From assembly GCF_004379255.2 (NCBI RefSeq), contig NC_056036.1, positions 3,472,001-3,536,000 on the forward strand: DNA of 64,000 nucleotides. The letters run 5' to 3'. Below, one piece after another: positions 9,712 through 19,401 of the stretch. Below the pieces are notes generated by a model, which was given only the letters and a program-made list of their open reading frames with translations, was not told where the DNA came from and searched no databases. The position numbers and the translations under genes were made by a program. The DNA is from Salvia splendens (taxonomy: Eukaryota > Streptophyta > Magnoliopsida > Lamiales > Lamiaceae). Each line of letters begins with the position of its first letter. Within the stretch, counting starts at the first letter, position 1.

Positions 9712-10373
9712 CATTATGTAATCTATCTACGGACAATTGTCTAGTGTATATTTTGATTGCTATTGTGTGCTCGTAATTTTTTTCTCTGTCTTGGGTTTTT
9801 CCATGTTAAATATTGGTATCGTTTTATTTCATTTGTTGCATGAATCATTTATAACAGGTTCTAGAAAAAACACGGGATTACTGCTCGGATTACACTTTTT
9901 TAGGCTTGATGGATTGCGGTTTCTGATTCGTTACATTAAATAACGGACATCGATCTTGAGAAGCTAAGCTCGACAAACGTTTCCCACGAGAGATGGAGAA
10001 TTAGGGTTTAAAAAATAGAACTTAATCTAGGGCTTTGGAAAAAGAAGGATAAGATTTTACTCAATTCATTCATCGTCATAGAAAGACAAAGATCTATGTA
10101 TATTAAACCATATGTAGTATGACCTTCTATATTCGAGTTTGGGAAGACCCGACAAAGAAAATCCAACTTGGAGCCTATGATATGCTTGACTCAAAACAGA
10201 ACAAGAAGTAATAAAAGTCTATATGCTCATAATCTTTGAGATAATGTGTGGCCTTCGTACTTGGCGCTGGGCACATCCAAGAGCTGCATCCAGATTCGAG
10301 AAATCTCTTCCTCGACATGTAATTTTATTTATCTGTATATATACTGTATAATTTTAGAAGATGAGGCGAACAA

Positions 10374-11514
10374 TCATGGAAACACCTCAATTATGGACCT
10401 CACTCCTAAAGTAGGAGTGATTTTATAATTTTTGAAGCCAGCAGTAGCAAAGAGCTTTGCCCATTCTCTCTCAGTTCTTTCTTTTCCTGGATAATGAGCC
10501 AACATGAGCACATCCATGAGCAGATGAGTTTCAGTTACCTCCTGAGGTTGCTTCTCCTCATCCACAACCATGTCCACAATAATCACCTTTTTACCATTTA
10601 TTTTGCTCTCAGCTATTGCTTCTTTGCATTTTCCTAGTATTTTGATGCAATCTTCGTCTTTCCAGGCGTTTATTATCCACTGTCAATGATAAAGTTGCAT
10701 TCCCATTAAAGGATTTGAACCAAAAAAGAAAACTTTTAGCCTATTAAGACTGGAAAGTTGGTACCTTGAGGAAAACTGCATCAGCAGGAGGAATGAATTC
10801 AAACATGTCTCCACTAACAAACCTCACATTCTCCGAGCCTTCCATGCGAGCAACGACATGTGGCAGGTCTAGCACGATGCATTTTAACCCGGAGAATGCC
10901 CCGGTCAACGCCTTGACCACCTCCCCCGAGCCACCAGCGACATCCACAATCGTTTTCAACCCCTCAAAAATATGTTGGCATTCTTTCACGAGTAAGCTGC
11001 CCACGAAGCGTGCATCAGCGCCAGAGGCCTCATTATACCGTTGATTCCATTTCTCATCTTTGGCTGCAAACTCCCAATGATCCATCCCATTTGTGGTAAT
11101 GAACGCAGAGGGACAATCGTCTCGAAACCATTCACTCATATGATGGAACGGCTCAATGAAGGCCGGATCAGTGAGGGTAAGTGCAAGTGGCACAAGGCTC
11201 AGTGGATCATCTCTTATCAAGAGACGTGAAGCTCTAGGGAGAGAATAAGCTTCTTGGTCGGAGATGGTGACCTTGTCGAAGAACTTGGAGTGGACTAGAA
11301 TTCGCATGAGGCGATAGAGGCCATGGGACTTTTCCTTGTCGATGCAGAGGGCATCGGCCAGTTGAGAAAGTGTGATAGGTTTGCCATGTTTGTGGATGGC
11401 GTCGGGTATGCGTAGCTCAACTGCAGCTCTTAGTGCCATGGAGTTTATGTAGCTGAAAATGTGGTTCCAAACATGAGCTTGAGCTTCAAGAAGATCTTTG
11501 GAGGATGATGCCAT
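10374..11514 (-). CDS. Class II O-methyltransferase, altered catalytic motif (OMT1)
   Basis: Two exons, 11514-10765 and 10679-10374, phase-0 GT-AG intron, 351 aa, a normal length for SAM-dependent class II plant OMTs of the flavonoid/stilbene group. N-terminal dimerisation domain (AQAHVWNHIFSYINSMALRA), winged-helix segment (GKPITLSQLADAL), SAM motif I VDVAGGSGEV at 190-199, then GDMFEFIPPADAVFLK before the intron. The ATG chosen begins MASSSKDLLEAQ, as in OMT3. Oddity: exon 2 opens WIINAWKDEDC where the family has WxLHDWGDE. The catalytic base His (position 254) is Asn and the next Asp is Ala. The rest of exon 2 is intact up to RSIIEVFP. The fold is probably kept but methyl transfer is doubtful. 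Substrate cannot be read from sequence. Confidence 0.88.
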
Positions 11515-12567
11515 TCTTGCTTGGTTTAATCTTTGATTTGATTCTACACTTTGGTATTTTATATCATTGGTATTCTTGTCCCTTTTATAGTAGTCCTTCA
11601 TAAGATTTAATGAGTTTGATTTAGTTTAAAACGTTTAATAGACTTCATTCTGCTGTAAAAATTTATAGCTTTTACCTGAAATGATATGTTGCATATATTA
11701 TATATGAGGTTCTTCTCTAAGCACCGTCTTTGTTCGACACACATTTAGCGTTATTTGTTTAGTTTTATATATTAAGTTTGACTCTCATGCATTAAAAAAA
11801 TGTTATTGAAATATTTAATTTTCATAAAAATCATAATTCGATTTAGCTTGTTTTCTCTAAAATTTCAAACAAATTAATAAAACAACAAACCAAGCTTTGA
11901 TTTTTATGAATTTTATAAAATTAAATATTTCAATAATATTTTTAATATATGAGGGTCAAACTAAATATATATAACAAAACAAACAACGCTAAACGTGCGT
12001 CGAATGGGGATGATGCTCAGATAAGGAGTTCACATATAGTATGCAACATATCATTATCCTAGCTTGTACAATTAGGATATGGACATTTGTAGTTTTCAAT
12101 ATTGTACTTGGTACAAACGTGCCACACGAATAACTAAAATTGTAGAAAAAATACATTATGAACCCTAATTTATTGAATCCAAAATTTATTAATATTAAAA
12201 TTGAGCTGGAAAATAATGAAATGCATAAGCTCATAAAAACAATACAGTAACGAGTTTCAAGTCATTCCGACACAGTTATGTTTTCGGCACTGTCAGTGTC
12301 GTTTGATGGAACTGCATCAGTACTAGACTAGTAGTATAAAATATTTCGTAGTTATCCCATTTGACTAGGGATATTTTGTAATTTTCAAATATTAGGGTTT
12401 ATAGGTGTGAGGCATTTATTGCAGTTTTACCCAAATTCACCGCCGCCACTATGTTTCTTGTCCCGCTACCGGGCGAGCTATATCTATGTTTTTCCCATAT
12501 GTGAGTGAAGAGTTGGGAGGAAATGAATGCCAATCTATGAAACAACGGCGGCGGAAATTAATGCTTA
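11515..12567. other. Intergenic with a long foldback repeat
   Basis: Upstream region of OMT1. It contains the hairpin element at 11681-12054. About 12440-12567 matches sequence downstream of OMT2 (19600-19750) and OMT3 (41170-41240), for example GGAAATGAATGCCAATCTA and GGAAATTAATGCT. No gene seen. Confidence 0.6.
11681..12054. repeat. Foldback (long inverted repeat) element
   Basis: Two imperfect arms of about 165 bases, roughly 11681-11845 and 11890-12054, flank a loop of ~45 bases. Outer ends are ATGATATGTTGCATA and its complement TATGCAACATATCAT. Further paired blocks include TTTAGCGTT/AACGCTAAA and TATTGAAATATTTAATTTT/AAATTAAATATTTCAATA. It is probably a MITE or foldback element; a clear target duplication is not visible. 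Confidence 0.7.
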
Positions 12568-13050
12568 GAGCATCTCCAATGGCGGACATCCGGTCGGACA
12601 TCCGGTCGGACGTCGCGACGGGCGACTGGGACGTCCGCCATTGTGGCTTTTAGGGTCGGATACGGACGTCCCGTGAGGACGTCGGGTGTCCTCGGACGTC
12701 GGCGCGACGGGCGGGTGGACGTCCGCCATTGTGGCGTCCAGTCGGACGTCCGGTCGGACGTCCCGTTTTTAAATTTTTTTTTTTCGAATCATGTATGTTT
12801 TTTCCGATGAAGTTGTTAATTTTTCCCGTTCGTATTCTCGGTCAAATTTTATTTCCGTAAATGTTAATTGTTTTATTTGTAAATGTATATTTTTTTTAAT
12901 TGCGGGATGTCCTAGTGGGAAGGGCGATGGGAAGGGCGGATTGTGCAGGGGATGTCCTAGTGACGTGGCAGTGGGATGGGAAGTCCTAGTGACGTGGCAG
13001 GAGGTGTTTTTGGGATGTCCTAGTGGGATGTCCGCCCACTGGAGATGCTC
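12568..13050. mobile_element. Tourist-like MITE (PIF/Harbinger type), 483 bp
   Basis: TIRs begin GAGCATCTCCA on both sides and continue TGGCGGACATCC / GTGGGCGGACATCC. The element is flanked by TTA (12565-12567 and 13051-13053). The interior has GC-rich CGGACGTC repeats. Paralogous sequence after OMT2 (AATTAATGCTAAGCTCATC, about 19735) lacks it and serves as an empty site. No transposase. Confidence 0.85.
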
Positions 13051-13545
13051 TTAGCTTATCAGATTTTGAGCTTGTGAAATGTTGATAGTTTGGGTACAAT
13101 TTTTCATAATTAAGAAGAAATTCGCAATTAAATTCTACAGTATATTGGATATTGTGACAATTTTGATCAGAATATTTGGAACTATTTAATCTTAAACTCA
13201 ATTTTACGATATGTAGCTAATTAAATCTTCTATGTTTTTGCATGAATTTGGAGCTTGAATTTGTATATTCATCATAATAAAAAACAAAAATTCATGGAAT
13301 AATTTTGAAGCTATTGTATAAAATATAGTAAATTGTTCAGACTTATTTGCAATTATATAGTCAGACGTCCAAAGCTGAGTTCCAGTTACAATAATTAATC
13401 ACATATCCGCCATTATTAAATTGTTTTATATAACAATTTAAGTCATACATATATACTTAGCTTTTAACAATTCAAAATTAAAATGCAGTATTCTATAATT
13501 AAAGTTTGATCAGTATTCATCAAACAATTAATCTAAAACACAATT

Positions 13546-13730
13546 GTTTTGTGCCATGCAGCCCGATATCAACTAATGGGCCTTACTTTAGTAGTTATTT
13601 ATATTGGGCCAAGTAGTTACAAAAGCCTAATTCCATTTTATTCCATTCAATTACAATTTACGATTTGTTTTGCTTCTTCGGTTCTTCCCTCGAAAAACCA
13701 TAATATCTCAATTTTTAAGAAAGTTTCACA
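13546..13730 (+). repeat. Repeated host segment (copy a)
   Basis: Shares long runs with 17352-17538 and 30966-31185: CAGCCCGAT, CTAATGGGCCTTACTTTA, TAGTTACAAAAGCCTAA, TTACGATTTGTTTTGCTTC and TTCCCTCGAAAAACC. More decayed copies are near 20140 and 41750. It marks the boundaries of the duplicated OMT units rather than a known transposon. Confidence 0.65.
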
Positions 13731-13769
13731 AAATAAAATAAATTATAATAATAATAGTCATTTCGTTCG

Positions 13770-13770
<1 letters not shown>

Positions 13771-13865
<95 letters not shown>
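13771..13865. repeat. TTA microsatellite
   Basis: About 31 uninterrupted TTA triplets. The poly-leucine ORF across it is an artefact of the repeat. Confidence 0.95.
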
Positions 13866-14686
13866 GTTATTATTAATAATAAATTGTAAAAATGAGTACA
13901 TGTATATATACTTAATTTTTATGTACTATTGAATAACTAATTGATGATTGTTAAATTGTTTTCCTTGTATCCTCTATATTTTCTCTCGAAAATCATGAAA
14001 TAAAATTAGGTATGATATAGACATAGAGTATATGTGTATACATACTTAATTTTTTAGTATTATTATCCAACTAATTGATAACTATTAAGTCAGTTCCAAT
14101 AGTTAATCTTGAATATTACTTGGAGTTAAAAGAATTAAATACATAATAAAAATAAATTTGAAAGTTTAAAAGTTTTTAAAATAAATTAGTCATAATAAAT
14201 AAGTTAAAAAGTCTTAAAATATTATTCTGAACTTTATCAGATTTAATGCGTTATTTGTTAGACAATTTTATATGTTTGAAATATAGAAAGGGCAATTCAA
14301 TTTGAATTTCCCTAAAGTTTTGGATTTCTATAATTAAAAGAGTACATAAATGGAAAACGTTTTTTTGTGCTAAAATTAGAATATAGTATCTGTGTAATTA
14401 AGAGTATACAAATATGATATTAAACCGTATCAGATAAAAATAATTATTGATATATATGAACGAGGGTGATTACATTCATCGAACGTAGACACTTATCTGC
14501 CTTGGCAATCATTCTCTCTTTTTGCCCATTTAAGAGCGTATATTTTACCATTTAAGAGCGTACGTATATTTTGTTCCTCTTTTTCCCATTTAAGAGCGTA
14601 TAAATACCTCGATACAAATAATAAAAAAAATTAGGAATCCATTTTACACTCACAAGAGCTCAGTCACTGTTAGTCATCCTCCAGCC

Positions 14687-15625
14687 ATGGCGCAGATCAA
14701 TTCGACGGCCAACAACCGCCCCTTGAAAGTCATAGCCGGAGCAGACAACTTCAACAGCAGCCTCAAGGACGCGCTGGTCGCTCAGCTCCGCTCCCTCAAT
14801 ATCGAAGTCGAAGACCTCGGCACCTCCAAATACTACTCCATCGGCGAGGAAATCGGCCGCCGCGTCAGTGAAGCCGCCAAATCTAACTCCGCCACCGAAA
14901 CCCGTGGCCTGGTCGCCTGCGGCACCGGCGTCGGCGTCGCCATATTTGCCAACAAATTCCCCGGAGTCTACGCCGCCACCTGCCTCACCCCCGCCGAAGC
15001 CCTGAACGCCCGATCCATCAACAACTGCAACGTCCTCGCCGTCTCCAGCAATTCCACCTCGCCGGAAGTCGCCGCCGATATCCTAACCGCTTTCCTCAAC
15101 ACGCCTTTCAAATCGCCCTGCCCTGCTTCCGGATCCGATCCGTGGCCAGCCGAGATCCAGTCGTTCCTCGACGGATCCGTCGCGGAGATGGCGGAAATCG
15201 GCGGTGGAAACGCTCCAGCCGTCGATCCGCCGTGTTTCATATGCTATCTGGCGAAATCTCGCCAGGAAAAGGATTATAAGCCTATTGATGTGATGCCTGG
15301 TGGATCGATGATAATTCTGAGGGAGACGCCGACAACGGCGATCGTAAGGTTTAAGGCCGGCAGCGTGGAGCCGGCGCATCACCATACGTTCGGGAATGAT
15401 CTGGTGGTGATGAAGGGGAAGAAGTGCGTGTGGAATCTGACGAAGAAGGAGAAGTACGTATTGGTGGATGGGGATTATCTGTTTACGCCGGCGGGAGATG
15501 TGCACAGGGTCAAGTATTTCGAGGATACTGAGTTCTTCATCAAGTTTGATGGGCCTTTAGACTTGTTTCTGGATGAAGATCTGGCTGCTGCAATTGCCGC
15601 CATTGATGCTGAAATCAAGGATTGA
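14687..15625 (+). CDS. DRT102: DRT102-like protein, RpiB plus cupin domains (copy 1)
   Basis: Single-exon gene, 312 aa. Residues ~12-145 form an RpiB/LacA/LacB sugar-phosphate isomerase-like domain with the ACGTGVGVAIFANKFPGVYAA core, ending ARSINNCNVLAV. Residues ~185-300 form a cupin with metal-ligand motif EPAHHHTFGNDLVV and the later GDVHRVKYF. This pairing is typical of the plant DNA-damage-repair/toleration protein DRT102; its biochemical activity is not established from sequence. It is a close duplicate of the gene at 48358-49296, including upstream sequence, and lies between OMT1 and an OMT pseudogene. The coding region is GC-rich against AT-rich flanks. The start MAQINSTANN is shared by both copies. 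No disabling change is seen. Confidence 0.9.
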   Translation: MAQINSTANNRPLKVIAGADNFNSSLKDALVAQLRSLNIEVEDLGTSKYYSIGEEIGRRVSEAAKSNSATETRGLVACGTGVGVAIFANKFPGVYAATCLTPAEALNARSINNCNVLAVSSNSTSPEVAADILTAFLNTPFKSPCPASGSDPWPAEIQSFLDGSVAEMAEIGGGNAPAVDPPCFICYLAKSRQEKDYKPIDVMPGGSMIILRETPTTAIVRFKAGSVEPAHHHTFGNDLVVMKGKKCVWNLTKKEKYVLVDGDYLFTPAGDVHRVKYFEDTEFFIKFDGPLDLFLDEDLAAAIAAIDAEIKD

Positions 15626-15744
15626 ATTGATGAAGATTTGGATTTGGATCAAATTTTGTGTTTCTGCAATTTCATGTTTTTGGTATTTAAATAAATAAGC
15701 AGAGTTTATCAAACAAAATTAAGAGTACTAATAATAAATGGTTA

Positions 15745-16263
15745 GGTCTCCGTCCTTCAAACATAACAAGTGGTAGGTCAAGCACGACACATTTTCCACT
15801 TTAGTGTTCAAACCCTAAAAAACATGCATGCATTCTTGAACAAGTATGCTGCCCATGAAACGTGCATCAGCCTCATTAAACCCTTGATCCAATTTCTCAT
15901 CTTCGCCTGCAAACGTCCGTAGATCCATCCCGTTTTTGGTGAAGAACAAAACCATTCACTCATATGATGGAACGGGGTCGGTGAGGACAAGTGCAAGTGG
16001 CACAAGGCTCACTGAGAGAATAAGCTTCTTCTCTCTCCTCTTGGTTGGAGATGATGACCTTGTCGAACAACTTTGATTCGCATGACGCGAGAGAGGCTAT
16101 TGCCTATTGGATTTTTTCTTGTTGATCAAAGTGTGATAGGTTTGCTGTGTTTGTGGATCGCGTCGGCTATGCGTAGCTAAACCGCAGATCTTAGAGCCAT
16201 GGATTTAATGTGGTTCCAAACATGAGCTTCAGCATCAAGAAGATCTTGGGTGGAAGATGCCAT
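15745..16263 (-). pseudogene. OMT pseudogene (exon 1 remnant)
   Basis: Minus-strand pieces match OMT exon 1 in order: initiator region MASSTQDLLDAEAHVWNHI, a MALRSAV-like block, HKHSKPITL, PFHHMSEWF, then KCVVLDLP. An in-frame TAG interrupts AVELRIP (AV-stop-LRIA). Parts of the GLYRLMRIL region and the SAM motif are deleted, and exon 2 is absent. It is non-functional. It starts about 120 bases after the DRT102-like copy 1 stop, pointing to a rearrangement junction there. Confidence 0.85.
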
Positions 16264-16386
16264 TCTTGCTTGATTTGATTCATTTTTTTATCATTGGTAT
16301 TGTCCATTTATAGGTAACTAAGCTAATCGTTTAAAAATAATCGACGTTGCTAGTACTATTCGTAGCTTGTTTTAGAGTTTTCAATT

Positions 16387-16639
16387 CTCCCTCCGTCCCC
16401 CTAATATTGTCCCACTTTCACCCGGCACGGGTTTTAAGAAATGTAATGAAAAATGAGTTGAAAAAGTTAGTGGAATGTGAGTTCTACTTTTATATATTAG
16501 TTTTATAATAAAATTTGAGTATGAATGAGTTAGTGGAATATGATGTCCACTTCTAAAAATGGTAAAAAGTGAAATGGGACAAATTTTGTGGGACGGACAA
16601 AAATGAAAAAATGAGACAAACTTTCAGGGACAGAGGGAG
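16387..16639. mobile_element. Stowaway-like MITE
   Basis: Left end CTCCCTCCGTCCCC, right end complementary (GGGACAGAGGGAG followed by TA). Related in the opposite orientation to the MITE at 47982-48235 (shared CCCGGCACGGGTTTTAAG / AAACCCGTGCCGG). The left TA is not preserved. Confidence 0.7.
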
Positions 16640-16677
16640 TACTAGCTAAAAATTAAACACTAGCTAGAAGTTGTGTA

Positions 16678-16880
16678 CCTCCGTCTCATAGAATTAGGCT
16701 ATTTGGGGATGCCACAAGTTTTATTGCATAAATGGTAAAGTAAGAGAGAAAGATAAAAATATAGTTAAAATAACATAGTGGATGGGGGAGTCCATAAATA
16801 ATAAAATTAAAAGAGAATGACCCAATTATAGTGACACATTCTAAAAAGAAATATGACTCGCTTATTTTGGACGGCAGGAG
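16678..16880. mobile_element. Stowaway-like MITE
   Basis: CCTCCGTCTCATAGAATTAGG at the left, GGACGGCAGGAG at the right, TA on each side. Same family as 40321-40506. Confidence 0.65.
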
Positions 16881-17351
16881 TATATCATTTTAACTATTTT
16901 CAAAAGTTATAAATAAAGTACCAAAGATTTGATTGGTTACCAGCACAATTATTGTAACATTGCGATTCCTATGCATTTTAATGGTATGCATTCACCGATT
17001 TAGTTTCGATTCGTTTATTTCACTCACATTATTCTTCATATACTAGGAGTAATTCCGGATAGTGTTTTGGTCCTATATAATCATCATTAATTATTTCAGT
17101 TAATTTCATTAATAACTTTGATATAACCGTCGAAAATCTCAATTTCGGCGGTAATCTATAGTTAAAATGGGTGAAAGAAAGTTACTGGAATATGAGTTTC
17201 TCGTATATATATTAATTTTAAAAGATATGTGAGTGGAATGAGTAGGTGGAATATGGGACTTTTTACCATTTTTGTTAATTATGAACCCAGACTCCTATTC
17301 GCGGGCGAATCAAATGGAAAAACGAGACTCCAATTCGCAGAGAGAGTGTAA

Positions 17352-17538
17352 TTGTTTTGTGCCATGCAGCCCGATTTCAACTAATGGGCCTTACTTTAAT
17401 GATTTATATAGGGCCAAGTAGTTACAAAAGCCTAAATCCATTTTATTCCATTCGATTACAATTTACGATTTGTTTTGCTTCTTCAGTTCTTCCCTCGAAA
17501 AACCGTAATATCTCCATTTATATGAAAGTTTCACACAA
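17352..17538 (+). repeat. Repeated host segment (copy b)
   Basis: Homologous to 13546-13730 and 30966-31185; lies upstream (on the + strand) of OMT2 as copy c does of OMT3. Confidence 0.65.
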
Positions 17539-18275
17539 AAAAAAAAACATATAATGTTCAATTAACAACAGCTTTACCACTACACCATATTAAATTACAA
17601 TTAGTGTTAGTTAGTAGGTGGGTCATGGGTGTGGTGTTGAAAAGATTGAACAAAACATAATACACTTTTTTATGGATAGATGGAGAAAATATTGTTTACG
17701 TCCTGGCAGTTGTCAACAAACGTGTTCTTTAGAAATATACATACAGTAAATTTCAGTGCAAGGAAATATTATAACGCAGTTTCATCAGTTGACACCGAAA
17801 GTGTCTAAAATATCATTTGTGTCGAATAAGGTGAAATTCTGCACAGTGATTTGTGAAGCGGAAACGCGGAATGATGACTTCCAAATCTTCCAACACAGTT
17901 GACATTTTCAACATTTTTGGCGTAGCTACATCATATTACTTCATTCGTCATACGTTAAGTGACATATTTCCATTTTGTGCTTGTCCCACTTTCTAAATCG
18001 GAAACAACATAATTTTCTACTTTATTCTCTTTCGAGCCCAATTAGAAGAAAAAGTCAAATCCCTTCAAAATTTCCTTTGAATGGTTTGGGAGAGGGTTGG
18101 CAGCATAAATAAAATACTAAAAAAATTATCTCCAATTGGTATAAGAAGAGAATTGAGACCACTATATAACTGATACTTTTCTTAACACCGGTTGGTTTTA
18201 TGCTGAAATCCTATAGATTCCTATCATCACGGAAACACCTCAATTATAGATCTCACTCCTAAAGTAGGAGTTATT

Positions 18276-19401
18276 TTATAATTTGAAGCCAGCTGCAGCA
18301 AAGAGCTTAGCCCATTCCTTCTCAGATCTTTCTTTTCCTGGACAATGAGCCAACATAAGCAAATCCATGAACAGATGAGTTTCAGTTGCCTCTTGAGGTT
18401 GCTTCTCCTCATCCACAACAATGTCCACAATAATCACCTTTTTACCATTGATTTTACTCTCAACTATTGCTTCTTTGCATTTTCTCAGTATTTTAACGCA
18501 ATTTTCGTCTCCCCAGTCGTGCAATGTCCACTGTGTCGATGATAAAGTTGCATTCTCATTAATGAATTTGAACAGAACTTATCTCAAAAGGCTAGTCTAT
18601 TTTTTAAGATCGGAAAGTTGATACCTTGAGGAAAACTGCATCAGCAGGAGGAATGAACTCGAACATGTCTCCACCAACAAACTTCACATTCTCAGAGCCT
18701 TCCATGCCAGCAACAACATGTGGCTGGTCCAGCACGATGCATTTTAACCCAGGAAACGCGCCAGCCACGGCCTTGGCCACCTCCCCTGTGCCTCCTGCGA
18801 CATCCACCATCGTCTTCAAACCCTCAAAAACATGCTTGCATTCTCTCACAAGTATGCTTCCCACGAAGCGTGCATCAGAAGCCATGGCCTCATTAAACCC
18901 TTGATTCATTATCCCATCTTTGGCTGCAAACTCCCATATATCCATCCCATTTTTGGTGAAGAATGCAGAGGGACATTCGTCTCGAAACCATTCACTCATA
19001 TGAAGGAACGGGTCAATGTAGATTGGGTCGGTCTGGGCAAGTGCGAAAGGAGCAAGGCTTGATGGATCATCTCTTAACAAGAGACGTGAAACCCTAGTGA
19101 GAGAATAAGCTTCTTCTCTCTCCTCTTGGCCGGAGATGCTGACCTTGTCGAAAAATTTGTTGTGGACTAGAATGCGCATGAGGCGATAGAGGCCATGGGA
19201 TTTTTGCTTGTTGATGCAGAGGGCATCGGCCAGTTGAGAAAGTGTGATAGGTTTGCCGTGTTTGTGGATGGCGTCGGGTATGCGTAGCTCAACCGCATAT
19301 CTTAGAGCCATGGAGTTTATGTAGCTCAAAATGTGGTTCCAAACATGAGCTTGAGCATCAAGAAGATCTTGTGAAGAATCAACTACATCGAGTGATGCCA
19401 T
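18276..19401 (-). CDS. Class II O-methyltransferase with frameshifted C-terminus (OMT2)
   Basis: Exon 1 is 19401-18625 and exon 2 is 18530-18276, phase-0 intron; 343 aa as read. It has the N-terminal dimerisation domain, the SAM motif VDVAGGTGEVAKAVAGAF, GDMFEFIPPADAVFLK, and in exon 2 the intact catalytic block WTLHDWGDENC. Relative to OMT1 and OMT3, two bases are missing after the Phe-Lys codons of AGFKNYK, so the protein ends AGFKL and loses the last ~18 residues (the YKITPTLGVRSIIEVFP strand). That old C-terminus still lies in another frame down to about 18227. An extra EERE insertion follows SGQ in exon 1. All catalytic residues remain, but loss of the last core strand may destabilise it. 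It may be a recent pseudogene. Confidence 0.85.

Larger units (their letters stand above)
13051..14686. other. Intergenic AT-rich region upstream of DRT102-like copy 1
   Basis: No gene seen. 13546-13730 is one copy of the repeated GTGCCATGCAGCCCG...GGGCC segment. 14380-14520 is similar to 46790-47290, upstream of the second DRT102-like gene (ATTCATCGAACGTRGAC, CTTATCTGCC), so the gene was duplicated with its upstream region. Confidence 0.6.
16264..18275. other. Intergenic with Stowaway-like MITEs and a repeated host segment
   Basis: Contains MITEs at 16387-16639 and 16678-16880 and segment copy b at 17352-17538. A stretch at 17640-17880 is shared with the area around the big Harbinger (31500-31630 and 38060-38160). 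No gene seen. Confidence 0.6.

Noticed and set aside
13549..13932. 127-aa ORF with a poly-leucine run
   Set aside because: It is the TTA microsatellite read in one frame.
15742..15761. 20-base identity with a G3BP-like exon (50092-50111)
   Set aside because: About half of it is also explained by alignment to the OMT pseudogene, so the match may be chance.
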